The position numbers were made by a program, and so were the translations under genes. Positions 1 through 7,711 of a DNA stretch of 64,000 bases are shown here, one piece after another. The DNA lies in contig NZ_SAUN01000001.1 of assembly GCF_004011505.1 (NCBI RefSeq), positions 7,405,501 to 7,469,500 on the forward strand, read 5' to 3'. Every line of letters begins with the position of its first letter. Positions within the stretch are counted from its first letter, which is position 1. Below the pieces are notes generated by a model, which saw nothing but the letters and a program-made list of their open reading frames with translations, searched no databases and was not told where the DNA came from. This DNA comes from Nonomuraea polychroma (GTDB lineage Bacteria > Actinomycetota > Actinomycetes > Streptosporangiales > Streptosporangiaceae).

Positions 1-851
1 TCGTCAGCCCCGGCGTGAGCAGCCCCGACATCGGATGCGCGTCATACCCCATGACCGACACGTCGCCGGGAATCGACAACCCCAGCTCCTGGGCCGCCGC
101 GTACACCCCGTACGCGATGGAGTCGGCGAAGCAGAACACGGCGCTCGGCTTGTCGTCGGCGAGGATGTCGCGGGCCGCCGCGGTGGCCCCGGCCAGGCCG
201 TGCGGGGCGGTGGCGACCTCGATGTCCAGCCCCAGACGCTCGGCCTCGGCCGTGACGTGCACGTCCGCGGGACGGTCTGGCGTGCTGGCCCGGGTGGGCG
301 TGAGCACGGCGATGCGGCGGTGCCCCAGGGCCCGCAGGTGCTCCAGCGCCAGCGTGACCCCCTGCCGGTTGTCGAAGATGACCTCCCCGGCCGTGCCGGC
401 GAGCGAGTCGCCGATCGCCACGACCGGCAACGACTCGCACAACTCCTTCCAGAACGCCGCCGCGGGATCCAGCGGCTGGACGATCATCCCGTCCACCCGC
501 TGGTCGCGGAGCTGCTGGGCCAGGGCTCGCTCCCTGGAGGGGTCGCCGACCGCGTCGAGGATCAGGGCGTAACGGTCCTTCTCCCGCAGACCCCTGCTGA
601 TGCCGACCGCCAGCGACTGCTGCCACAGGTCCTCGAGCGAGCCGCAGAGCAGCCCGATCATTCCGGTGCGCCCACTGGCCAGGGCCCTGGCGATGGGGTC
701 GGCCTCGTAGCCGAGCTCGGCCGCCGCGGCGCGCACCCGCTCCATCGTCTCCTCGGACACCTGCAGACCGCGGAGCGCGTAGGAGACGGCCGCCGGTGAG
801 AGGCCAGTGGCCTGGGCCACCTCACGGATCGTGGCTCTCTTGCGAGGCATT
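1..851 (-). CDS. LacI-family transcriptional regulator, partial (C-terminus beyond left edge)
   Basis: A sugar-responsive DNA-binding repressor by family. The ATG at 849-851 opens a frame that stays open to the left edge, giving 283 codons of the usual 330-340. Residues about 6-28 (start MPRKRATIREVAQATG) form the LacI helix-turn-helix, followed by the hinge helix and a periplasmic-binding-protein-like effector domain with the typical GLLCGSLED, VDGMIVQPLD and LGHRRIAVL segments. It is transcribed away from the amidohydrolase/cysteine dioxygenase pair, and two LacI-type operators lie between them. Autoregulation plus control of that pair is the simplest reading. The ligand is unknown. Confidence 0.9.
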
Positions 852-998
852 ACGCCAGCCTATTGCGTCGCACCGACAGAATCGGTTTTCCCGACACTGG
901 CCTGTCGGATTTGCCCTTCCTTCGGTGAAGGCATGCTCGCCTACCCTCCTGGACCTGTTTCATGACGCCGGCCGTGGTGGTCCGCGGCCGGCGAGCCG

Positions 999-1004
999 TT
1001 GACA
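999..1004 (+). promoter_or_regulatory. -35-like TTGACA upstream of the amidohydrolase gene
   Basis: A perfect TTGACA lies just before the first LacI operator copy. No good -10 is found 16-18 bp downstream, where the operator lies, so the promoter assignment is tentative. Another AT-rich candidate -10 (TAATAC) lies near 1086-1091. Confidence 0.3.
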
Positions 1005-1012
1005 AGCCCTGT

Positions 1013-1052
1013 GTGAAGCGGTTCACTGAATCGTATCAGTGAAGCGGTTCAC
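1013..1052. promoter_or_regulatory. Tandem LacI-family operators
   Basis: GTGAAGCGGTTCAC occurs twice, at 1013-1026 and 1039-1052, starting 26 bp apart. Each copy fits the LacI/GalR pattern of inverted half-sites around a central CG (GTGAAnCGnTTCAC). The segment between them is itself a dyad (ACTGA/TCAGT). The location between the divergent LacI gene and the amidohydrolase makes the partial LacI protein the obvious binder. Confidence 0.7.
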
Positions 1053-1118
1053 AACTCTCGATTCGCAGGCCGGCGGGTTTACCTGTAATACTAGTAGGGA
1101 ATAGGGGGAGGTGTGATC

Positions 1119-1982
1119 GTGGGCATCGACGTGCATCAGCATGTGTGGACGGGCTCGTTCGTCGACGCGCTGCGTGCCCGCACCTCCCCGCCGTACCTCG
1201 ACGGGTGGACGCTGATCCTCGACGGCGAGCCGCCGTACGAGGTGGATCCGGCCGACCACGAGCACCGCGACACCACCGGCCTTGAGCTGGCGCTGGTGTC
1301 GCTGTCGAGCCCGCTCGGCATCGAGTTCCTGCCGCCCGAGGAGTGCTGGCCGCTGCTCGACGCCTACCACGACGGCGCGCTGGCGCTGGGTGAGCCGTTC
1401 GGCGCCTGGGCGGCCACCTGTCACAGCGAGCCCGATCCCGATCGGCTGGCCAAGAATCTCGATTCGGGGTTCGCCGGGTTGCAGATCCCGGCGACCGCCG
1501 TGCCCGACGACCGGCTGCTGGAGGTGCTCGCCGACCGGGACCTGCCGCTCTTCGTGCACCCGGGTCCGGCGAAGGCCGCCGACGGCATGCCGCCGTGGTG
1601 GCCGGCGCTCGTGCCGTACGTCCAGCAGATGCACCAGTCGTGGCACTACTTTCACGCCGTCGTCAGGCCCAGGCACCCGCGGCTGCGGGTGTGCTTCGCG
1701 CTGCTGGCCGGCCTGGCGCCGCTGCACTCCGAACGGCTGATCGCCCGGGGCGGGACCGGCCGTGGCCTGGTCGACAGGGACTTCTTCGTGGAGACCTCGT
1801 CCTACGGCCCGCGCGCGATCGACGCGATCGTCCGCGAGCTGGGCATCGACGTCGTCGTCAACGGCTCGGACGCCCCCTACGCCACCGCACCCGACCCCGG
1901 CCTGGGCGCCGCCGCCGCTCACGCCATCCGCATGACCAACCCCCGTCGCCTCTTGAGCAGCAGAAAGGAGCCTCGTACATGA
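1119..1982 (+). CDS. Amidohydrolase-family metal-dependent hydrolase
   Basis: A predicted 288-residue TIM-barrel hydrolase of the amidohydrolase-2 group, acting on a small carboxylated or amide substrate that I cannot name. The N-terminal metal motif HxH is His6-Gln-His8, a further ligand candidate is His147 in LFVHPGP, and the C-terminal catalytic Asp is about residue 251 in NGSDAPYA. A GTG at 1113 is in the same frame, but the purine-rich GGGGGAGG at 1104-1111 is properly spaced for GTG 1119, so I chose that start. The 3' end overlaps the cysteine dioxygenase start by four bases, indicating co-transcription. Regulation by the upstream LacI operators is inferred. Confidence 0.8.
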   Translation: MGIDVHQHVWTGSFVDALRARTSPPYLDGWTLILDGEPPYEVDPADHEHRDTTGLELALVSLSSPLGIEFLPPEECWPLLDAYHDGALALGEPFGAWAATCHSEPDPDRLAKNLDSGFAGLQIPATAVPDDRLLEVLADRDLPLFVHPGPAKAADGMPPWWPALVPYVQQMHQSWHYFHAVVRPRHPRLRVCFALLAGLAPLHSERLIARGGTGRGLVDRDFFVETSSYGPRAIDAIVRELGIDVVVNGSDAPYATAPDPGLGAAAAHAIRMTNPRRLLSSRKEPRT

Positions 1983-2509
1983 GCACCTACCAGATCCAGG
2001 ACGGGGGCACCTGTGCCGCGCTCCCCGAGCGCACGCTCGACCGGCGCGAGCTGCGCGACCTGGTGGACCAGTTGGCCGCCCGCCCGGAGGAGTGGCGCGA
2101 CCTGGTGGACTTCCCCGAGGACGGCGGCCGGCACTACGCCTCGCTGCACCGGGACGCGTACGTGGACGTGTGGGTCTTGTGCTGGCGCCCGCAGGACGAC
2201 ACGGGCTGGCACGACCACGACATCTCCTCCGGAGCCGTGCACGTGGTCAAGGGGGCGCTCCTGGAGTGCAATCCGCGCATCGGCGGCGAGCACCTGGAGA
2301 CCGTGGTGCCGGCGGGGCAGTCGTTCTCGTTCGGGCCCGACCACATCCACCGGCTGACCGGCGCGGTGGACGAGAGCGTGTCCATCCACGCCTATTCGCC
2401 GCCGCTGTGGCGCCTAGGGCAGTACTCGATCGACGGCACCGGCGTCATGCGCCGCGTCTCGGTCAGCTACGCGGACGAGCTCAGGCCGCTGGACGACGCC
2501 GTCGCCTGA
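1979..2509 (+). CDS. Cysteine dioxygenase family cupin protein
   Basis: A 176-residue cupin of the cysteine dioxygenase type I family. The family oxidises L-cysteine (or a related thiol) to the sulfinic acid with a non-haem Fe(II). Metal ligands are visible as His78 and His80 in GWHDHD and a third histidine at 122 or 124 in GPDHIHRL; the following SSGAVHVVKGALLE segment is typical of the family. An AGAAAGGAG ribosome-binding site at 1962-1970 precedes ATG 1979. It overlaps the amidohydrolase end and is convergent with the FhuF-like gene (43-nt tail overlap). Whether the substrate is cysteine or another thiol (for example 3-mercaptopropionate) cannot be settled here. Confidence 0.85.
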   Translation: MSTYQIQDGGTCAALPERTLDRRELRDLVDQLAARPEEWRDLVDFPEDGGRHYASLHRDAYVDVWVLCWRPQDDTGWHDHDISSGAVHVVKGALLECNPRIGGEHLETVVPAGQSFSFGPDHIHRLTGAVDESVSIHAYSPPLWRLGQYSIDGTGVMRRVSVSYADELRPLDDAVA

Positions 2510-3165
2510 GGACGGTGCCGTGGTCGGAGGACGCAGCAACTTCCGCAGGGATCCACGTCGGGCAGCGTGATCCACAGGCAGCAGGTCCTGCGGAAGTAGC
2601 CGTCGTCCGTGGGTTCCACCAGCCCGTCGACCGGCCGGCCGATCTCCTCGAGCAACTTCATGTAGTCGCCGGGCACGATGGCCGTCAGCGGGTGGGCGAA
2701 CGCCTCCGCCGTGGAGCCCCACAACGTGCGCTCCCCGACCTTGGCCCGCGCGCTGATGGCCTTGACCAGCGGCTCCTGCGACTCCGCCAGCGCCTCGCCG
2801 ATGGCGCCCGCGCCGGAGTCCCAGCGCACGCGGGTGGCGGCGATCGTCACGCCGGCATCGGACGGCTTGAAGTACGTGTCGCCCGGCCGCATGATCGGCA
2901 CACGCCCGTCGAGCGCCCAGCCCAGCGCCATCGGCAACGTGTGCCAGTATCCGAAGGTCTTCCAGAACAGCGCCGCGCCGACGTGGCGTGGCGCGTTCCA
3001 GCGCCCGGCCGTCTCGTCGATCAGCCCGTCCAGCAGCGTGTACGGCTCCCGCAGCAACTCCCTGACCGGCGTCCAGGTTTCATCGGGCTCTATGACGAGG
3101 CCGGGCTCGACCCCGATCACCCCGCCGCGCCCGTCGGCCAAACGCTGGAGCGCCTCGGTCAGCAC
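2467..3165 (-). CDS. FhuF-like ferric-siderophore reductase, (2Fe-2S)-binding
   Basis: A 232-residue cytoplasmic protein whose C-terminal Cys195-Cys196-x10-Cys207-x2-Cys210 arrangement matches the unusual 2Fe-2S ligand set of FhuF-type siderophore reductases. These reduce Fe(III) in imported siderophores and so release the iron. GTG 3165 follows GGAGGG with good spacing. An IdeR/DtxR-type box at 3184-3202 lies directly upstream, predicting repression when iron is replete. It fits functionally with the Fe-siderophore ABC importer at 49.5-53.4 kb. The C-terminal tail of about 20 residues after the cysteine cluster is low-complexity and overlaps the cysteine dioxygenase 3' end. Confidence 0.8.
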   Translation of the reverse strand: MLTEALQRLADGRGGVIGVEPGLVIEPDETWTPVRELLREPYTLLDGLIDETAGRWNAPRHVGAALFWKTFGYWHTLPMALGWALDGRVPIMRPGDTYFKPSDAGVTIAATRVRWDSGAGAIGEALAESQEPLVKAISARAKVGERTLWGSTAEAFAHPLTAIVPGDYMKLLEEIGRPVDGLVEPTDDGYFRRTCCLWITLPDVDPCGSCCVLRPRHRPQATASSSGLSSSA

Positions 3166-3181
3166 GCTGGAACACCCTCCC

Positions 3182-4372
3182 CTAAAGGTTAGCCTTACCT
3201 AAGGTAGCAGGGCGTCCGGCGAACCAGCCAGCCAAGATCTGCACCATCAGCACCCCCAGCACCGCGATCAGGGGCACCGACCAGCCGCCGGAGACCTCCC
3301 GCAGGAGCCCGAAGAGCATCGGGCCCAGCGCCGCGATCACGTACCCGACGGACTGAGCAACGGCCGACAACGCGGTCACCGTGGCGGGGTCGGCCGGCCG
3401 CAGGGCGATGATCAGCAGGGCGAGCGCGAAGGACGCGCCCTGGCCGATGCCGAGCACGATCATCCACAACCACGGCACGGTCAGCGGGGCCAGCAGCACG
3501 CCGAGATAGCCGATCACGGTCAGCACGCCCGCCCCGACCACGTACGGCACCTGTGAGGCGCGCCGGCCGGCCAGCACCGGGACCGCGAGCGAGGCGGCGA
3601 CCTGGACCAGGTTCGTGAGGCTGAGCAGATAGCCCGCCTGGTCGGCCGGCAGGCCGTGGTCCAGGAAGATCGTCGGCAGCCAGGCCAGGACGACGTAGAA
3701 GGTGAGGGACTGCAGGCCCATGAGCGCGGTGACGTACCAGGTCACGCGGCTACGCAGGACCATGCCGATCGGCCTGGGCCCGTTCTGCGGTCCCGCCTGC
3801 TTGGCCAGGGCCTGGGGCAGCCAGAGCAGCGCCGCCAGCAGGGCGGGCACGGCCAGGAGTGCCGAGACGCCGCGCCAGCCGTACCCGGTGGCGTGCTCTA
3901 CGGGGATCATCACGGCGGAGGCGGTGGCGGCGCCGGCCACCACCGCCGCGACGTAGACGCCGGTCATCAGGTTGATCCGGGACGGGAAGTGTTGCTTGAC
4001 GACGGCGGGCATGGCGACGTTCATGGCGGCGATCGCGGTGGCGGCCAGGGCGGAGCCGAGGTAGAGCATCGGCGCGCCGTCGAGGCCGCGCAGCGCCACG
4101 CCGGCGGCGATGACGAGCAGCCCGGCCAGCAACGTGCGGTCGAGCCCGATGCGCCGCGCGAGCAGCGGCGCCACAGGGCCGAACACGCCGAGGCAGATCA
4201 CCATGACCGTGGTGATCGCGCCGCCGCCCGCCGGTGAGAGTCCGACATCATCCATGATCTCGTCGAGGAGCGGAGAGACGCCCGCGATGGCGGGCCGCAG
4301 GTTGAGCGCGGCCACGACGAACCCGGCCACGAGCACGGCGGATCTCAACGACATAGGGGAACACTCTCGCAC
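3182..4372 (-). CDS. MFS transporter, CynX/NimT type
   Basis: A 396-residue permease with about 12 membrane segments, resembling the CynX/NimT (YycB) branch of the major facilitator superfamily. An example is the N-terminal LNLRPAIAGVSPLLDEI stretch typical of that branch. The members are implicated in cyanate, nitroimidazole or small organic anion transport; the substrate here is unknown. GTG 4372 gives the longest frame and ATG 4354 is an equally plausible start, neither with a strong ribosome-binding site. The gene is divergent from a LacI regulator, and a palindromic operator lies between them, so it is likely that regulator's target. Confidence 0.8.
   Translation of the reverse strand: MRECSPMSLRSAVLVAGFVVAALNLRPAIAGVSPLLDEIMDDVGLSPAGGGAITTVMVICLGVFGPVAPLLARRIGLDRTLLAGLLVIAAGVALRGLDGAPMLYLGSALAATAIAAMNVAMPAVVKQHFPSRINLMTGVYVAAVVAGAATASAVMIPVEHATGYGWRGVSALLAVPALLAALLWLPQALAKQAGPQNGPRPIGMVLRSRVTWYVTALMGLQSLTFYVVLAWLPTIFLDHGLPADQAGYLLSLTNLVQVAASLAVPVLAGRRASQVPYVVGAGVLTVIGYLGVLLAPLTVPWLWMIVLGIGQGASFALALLIIALRPADPATVTALSAVAQSVGYVIAALGPMLFGLLREVSGGWSVPLIAVLGVLMVQILAGWFAGRPATLGKANL
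3184..3202 (-). promoter_or_regulatory. IdeR/DtxR-type iron box
   Basis: Read on the minus strand the site is TTAGGTAAGGCTAACCTTT. It matches 16 of 19 positions of the palindromic IdeR/DtxR consensus. It lies 19 bp upstream of the FhuF-like start and overlaps the stop codon of the MFS gene, so the reductase probably has its own iron-regulated promoter. Confidence 0.75.
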
Positions 4373-4381
4373 AGCCGCCTT

Positions 4382-4393
4382 GACAACGTTGTC
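4382..4393. promoter_or_regulatory. LacI-type palindromic operator
   Basis: GACAACGTTGTC is a perfect 12-bp palindrome with the central CG typical of LacI/GalR operators. It lies 10 bp upstream of the MFS start and 31 bp upstream of the LacI gene start, so it can serve both divergent promoters. Confidence 0.65.
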
Positions 4394-4424
4394 TGCCCCC
4401 TACCTGGTGAGACATGATCCTGGC

Positions 4425-5402
4425 GTGAGACCGACGATGAAGGACGTCGCCACGGCGGCGGGCGTGGCGCTCAAGACCGTCTCGCGCGTCGTGAACGGCG
4501 AGCCTGGCGTGCACCCCGCCACCGCCGAGCGGGTGCGCGCGGCCATCGACCGGCTGGGCTACAGCCGCAACGAGAGCGCGCGGGTGCTGCGCCGGGGCAG
4601 GACGGCCACGATCGGGCTGGTCATCGAGGACGTCGCCGACCCGTTCTACTCGGGTTTGAGCAGAGCCGTGGAGGACGTGGTCATCGGCCACGACTGCCTC
4701 CTGCTGACCGGCTCGTCCGGGGAGAAGCCGGTCAGGGAGCGGGAGCTGGTCGAGACGTTCTGCACGCGCCGGGTGGACGGGCTCATCGTGGTGCCGGCCG
4801 GGGACGACCACACGTACCTGCGGCCGGAGCTGGAGGCGGGGACGAAGGTGGTGTTCGCGGACCGGCCGCCGGGAGCGGGGCTCGACGTGGACACCGTGCT
4901 CGCCGACAACGCGGGCGGGGCCGAGCAGGCCATCCGCCACCTGCTCGGGCACGGCCACCACCGCATCGCCTTCCTCGGCGACGACCCGGCGATCTACACC
5001 GCCGCCGAGCGGCACCGCGGTTACCGGGAGGCCCTCGGCGGCCTGTACGACCCGCGGCTGGTCTCCATGCGGCCGCCCACGCTGGAGGGGGTGCGGGCGG
5101 ACCTGGACAGGATGTTCGCCCTGGACCGGCCGCCGACGGCCCTGTTCACCGGCAACGGCCGCTACACCGTGACCACGCTGCGGGCGCTGGCGGGCCGGCC
5201 GATCGCGCTGGTGGGCTTCGACGACTTCGAGCTGTCCGACCTGCTCCAGCCTGGGGTGACGGTCGTGGCGCAGGACCCGTCCTGGATGGGCAGGGTCGCG
5301 GCCGAGCTGCTGTTCCGCCGGTTGCGCGGCGACGTCGGGCCGCCCGAGCACATCCAGCTCCCGGTACGCCTCATCCCCCGCGGCTCGGGAGAGCTCCCTT
5401 GA
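4425..5402 (+). CDS. LacI-family transcriptional regulator
   Basis: A 325-residue repressor. The N-terminus contains the LacI helix-turn-helix (KDVATAAGVALKTVSRVVNG) and hinge helix (residues about 5-60), then a sugar-binding domain with GLVIEDVADPFYSGL, VDGLIVVPAG and LGHGHHRIAFLGDD segments. GTG 4425 gives the usual VRPTMKDVA start; ATG 4437 is the alternative. It is divergent from the CynX/NimT-type permease across the palindromic operator at 4382-4393. Its last 32 bases overlap the end of the convergent ArsR-like gene. The inducer is unknown. Confidence 0.9.
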   Translation: MRPTMKDVATAAGVALKTVSRVVNGEPGVHPATAERVRAAIDRLGYSRNESARVLRRGRTATIGLVIEDVADPFYSGLSRAVEDVVIGHDCLLLTGSSGEKPVRERELVETFCTRRVDGLIVVPAGDDHTYLRPELEAGTKVVFADRPPGAGLDVDTVLADNAGGAEQAIRHLLGHGHHRIAFLGDDPAIYTAAERHRGYREALGGLYDPRLVSMRPPTLEGVRADLDRMFALDRPPTALFTGNGRYTVTTLRALAGRPIALVGFDDFELSDLLQPGVTVVAQDPSWMGRVAAELLFRRLRGDVGPPEHIQLPVRLIPRGSGELP

Positions 5403-6366
5403 CCAGGGCGTCGCCGAGCGGGGTGCGGACGTACAGGACGCTGCGCCCGGTACGGGTGCCGGCGATCAGGCCGGTCCTCCGCAACGCCGCCACGTGCCCG
5501 CCCGTGGTGCCCACGCTCTGCCCGAGCAGGGCCGCGAGCTGCGTGGTCGTGGCGGGCTCGGCCAGCTCGGCGAGCATGCGCGCGCGGCTGCGGCCGATCA
5601 GTGACGACAGGTCCGCGTCGGCCGCCGGAGGAGCGACCGCGGTGCCCCTGGCCGGGTAGACCAGCGCATACGGCCAAGCGTCCGCCAGATAGGCGCCGAC
5701 ACTGCCGGTGAACGCGGACGGCAGGAAGAGCAGCCCTCTGCCGCCGAGCCTGTGCGTGCCGCTGTAGTGCATCTCGATCTCGATCTGCCCGCCGCGCCGC
5801 CAGTGCACCCGTGGGCTGAGATCCTCCAGCGCCGCCGCCCAGCCGTAGGCCGCCAGCCGTCCCGCCCGCTGCGCCACGTCCCGCTGCAGGATCGCCCGCA
5901 GACGCGGCCACTCGTGGGAGAGGATCTCGGTCCACAACGCCTGATAGGCGTCCGCGAACCGCTGCACCACGTGCGGGCCCAGCAGCAACTCGCGGACCGG
6001 ACCCGTGACAGGCGGGCGACCGGCCAGCGCCCTGGCTATCTCCGCGTGCGCCTGCGCCAGCGGTGTCGCCCGCATGGCGGCCAGCTCGTCCTCGAACGGC
6101 ACGTCCACCGCCGTGGGCGGCGGGGCGATGAAGTCCACGTTCGTGTTGCCCTTGAAGCCGCTGACCAGCGCGGCGGCTCGCATCGCGAGGTGCTCGCACT
6201 CCAACCGCCGGTAGGTGCCCCGCCACCTCGCGACCCACCGCCCGTGCACGCCGGCCTCCATGCGGCCCGCCAGCACCCACTGGGCGTGCATGGCCTCGAC
6301 CAACGGGGAGATCGCGAACCTGCTGGCCACCAGATCCTGCGGGGTGACCTCGATCACCGCAGCCAT
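5371..6366 (-). CDS. ArsR-like winged-helix regulator (DUF5937-type N-terminal region)
   Basis: A 331-residue protein with a long N-terminal region of unknown role (about 1-230) and a C-terminal winged helix. The latter is seen in LAALLGQSVGTTGGHVAAL and the wing segment RTGLIAGTRTGRSVLYVRT. This arrangement is typical of actinobacterial ArsR-type regulators that carry a DUF5937-like domain. It is divergent from an MFS permease, and a dyad abuts its start codon, consistent with autorepression and control of the permease. No metal-binding cysteine motif is visible, so a metal sensor is unlikely. Confidence 0.75.
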   Translation of the reverse strand: MAAVIEVTPQDLVASRFAISPLVEAMHAQWVLAGRMEAGVHGRWVARWRGTYRRLECEHLAMRAAALVSGFKGNTNVDFIAPPPTAVDVPFEDELAAMRATPLAQAHAEIARALAGRPPVTGPVRELLLGPHVVQRFADAYQALWTEILSHEWPRLRAILQRDVAQRAGRLAAYGWAAALEDLSPRVHWRRGGQIEIEMHYSGTHRLGGRGLLFLPSAFTGSVGAYLADAWPYALVYPARGTAVAPPAADADLSSLIGRSRARMLAELAEPATTTQLAALLGQSVGTTGGHVAALRRTGLIAGTRTGRSVLYVRTPLGDALVKGALPSRGG

Positions 6367-6367
6367 C

Positions 6368-6385
6368 TTTCGGTTATATCCGAAA
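6368..6385. promoter_or_regulatory. Inverted repeat abutting the ArsR-like start codon
   Basis: TTTCGG-TTATAT-CCGAAA: perfect 6-bp arms around an AT-rich hexamer, ending one base before the start codon of the ArsR-like gene and 40 bp upstream of the divergent MFS gene. The TTATAT core could also be part of a promoter. It is probably the binding site of the adjacent regulator. Confidence 0.65.
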
Positions 6386-6425
6386 AAGTCGCCGGCCGGC
6401 CCGGCCGCGCCCCAGCATCGGGGGC

Positions 6426-7619
6426 GTGAAGGGCGCGACGTTCGGCGAGGTGTTCGCCGTCAGGGAGTTCCGGGTGTTGTTCGGCAGCTTCGTGCTGCTG
6501 ATCGCCGGTGATGTGATCAAGATGCTGGCGCTGGCCGTGCTGGTCTACGAGCGGACCAGCTCTCCCGGGCTGTCGGCCGCGGCGTACATGGCCGGGTGGT
6601 TGCCGTTCATCCTCGGCGGGTTGCTCCTGCTGTCGCTGGCCGACCGGGTGCCGCCCCGGGCGCTGATGATCGCCGGCGAGCTGATCAGGGCGGTGACGTG
6701 CCTGCTGCTGGCGTACGCGGGGCTGCCGGTGTGGGCGCTGCTGGCGCTGGTGCTGGTCACCGGGCTGTTCTCGCCGGTGTTCTTCGCGGCGCGGGCGGCG
6801 ATGTTGCCCGAGATCCTGCCCGGGGACGCGTTCGTGCTGGGGCGTTCGGTGCTCAACGTCGCCTCCGCGAGCGCGCAGATCGCCGGGCTGGCCGCCGGGG
6901 GCGCGTTCCTGGGTCTCGCCGGGCCTTCCGGCGCGCTGGCGGTCACCGCGGCCCTGTCGGTCGTTGCCGCCGCGGTGCTGCGGGCGGGGCTCCCGCACCA
7001 GCCGGCGCGGGGTGCGGCCCGGGGCGGTGCGGTACGGGAGACGCTGCGGGTCAACCGGCGACTGCTGGCAGACGGGCAGGTTCGCGGGTTGTTGCTGGCC
7101 GGCTGGCTGCCGTGTGTGTGCCTGGCCGGGGCCGAGGCCATGGTGGTGCCGTACATGGGCGGGCAAGGGCAGGCCGGGGTGGTGCTGGCGGCCGCCGCGG
7201 CCGGCATGGCGGTCGGCGAGTTCGCGGTCGGCCGCTTCGCGGCGCCGACGCTGCGTGAGCGGTTGTCTTTGCCGCTGGCCGTGCTCCTGGGGATCCCCTG
7301 GGTCGGCTACGCGTTCGGGCCGGAGGTCGTGTGGGCGTCCGTGCTGGCGGGGGTGGCGACGGCGGGGCTGGCGTACCAGCTGGGGCTGCAGCGGCGGTTC
7401 GTGGACGCGGTGCCCGAGGAAGTGCGCGGGCAGGCGTTCGGACTGCAGTCCGCAGGGTTGATGACCGGCCAGGCGGTCGGCGCGGCCCTGGTCGGGGCGC
7501 TGGGCGAGGCGATCGGGCCTGGCCCCGCGATCGCGGTCGCGGGCGGCGGGGGCATCCTGGTGGCGCTGGCCCTGGCCGGCGTGTTGCGCCCGTCTCCCGC
7601 GCCGTACCCGGCTCGCTGA
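6426..7619 (+). CDS. MFS transporter
   Basis: A 397-residue major facilitator with about 12 hydrophobic segments and the cytoplasmic SLADRVPPRALM loop between helices 2 and 3. The general plan is that of drug/metabolite exporters (MdtG/enterobactin-exporter-like). GTG 6426 is the first in-frame start. The divergent ArsR-like regulator and the shared dyad at 6368-6385 suggest that export is induced by a small molecule sensed by that regulator. The substrate cannot be read from the sequence. Confidence 0.75.
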   Translation: MKGATFGEVFAVREFRVLFGSFVLLIAGDVIKMLALAVLVYERTSSPGLSAAAYMAGWLPFILGGLLLLSLADRVPPRALMIAGELIRAVTCLLLAYAGLPVWALLALVLVTGLFSPVFFAARAAMLPEILPGDAFVLGRSVLNVASASAQIAGLAAGGAFLGLAGPSGALAVTAALSVVAAAVLRAGLPHQPARGAARGGAVRETLRVNRRLLADGQVRGLLLAGWLPCVCLAGAEAMVVPYMGGQGQAGVVLAAAAAGMAVGEFAVGRFAAPTLRERLSLPLAVLLGIPWVGYAFGPEVVWASVLAGVATAGLAYQLGLQRRFVDAVPEEVRGQAFGLQSAGLMTGQAVGAALVGALGEAIGPGPAIAVAGGGGILVALALAGVLRPSPAPYPAR

Positions 7620-7660
7620 TCATGATCGACGACTAGCCTTCTCTCCGGAGAGCACACGGG

Positions 7661-7666
7661 TATAGT
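7661..7666 (+). promoter_or_regulatory. -10-like TATAGT of the SorC-family gene
   Basis: TATAGT lies 46 bp upstream of the ATG, and the SorC-type operator candidate starts 12 bp downstream of it. Binding there would block transcription start or early elongation. The -35 region is weak. Confidence 0.4.
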
Positions 7667-7678
7667 CGTTGCACATCA

Positions 7679-7696
7679 GTTCAGCAAGCTTGTTCA
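7679..7696. promoter_or_regulatory. Candidate SorC-family operator (autoregulatory copy)
   Basis: On the minus strand the site reads TGAACAAGCTTGCTGAAC. Fourteen of its 18 bases are identical to TGGACAAAGTTTCTGAAC in front of the sugar operon (8691-8708). These are the only two intergenic regions flanking this regulator, so a shared binding site is likely. Confidence 0.55.
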
Positions 7697-7711
7697 CGAG
7701 GAGCGCGTGCA

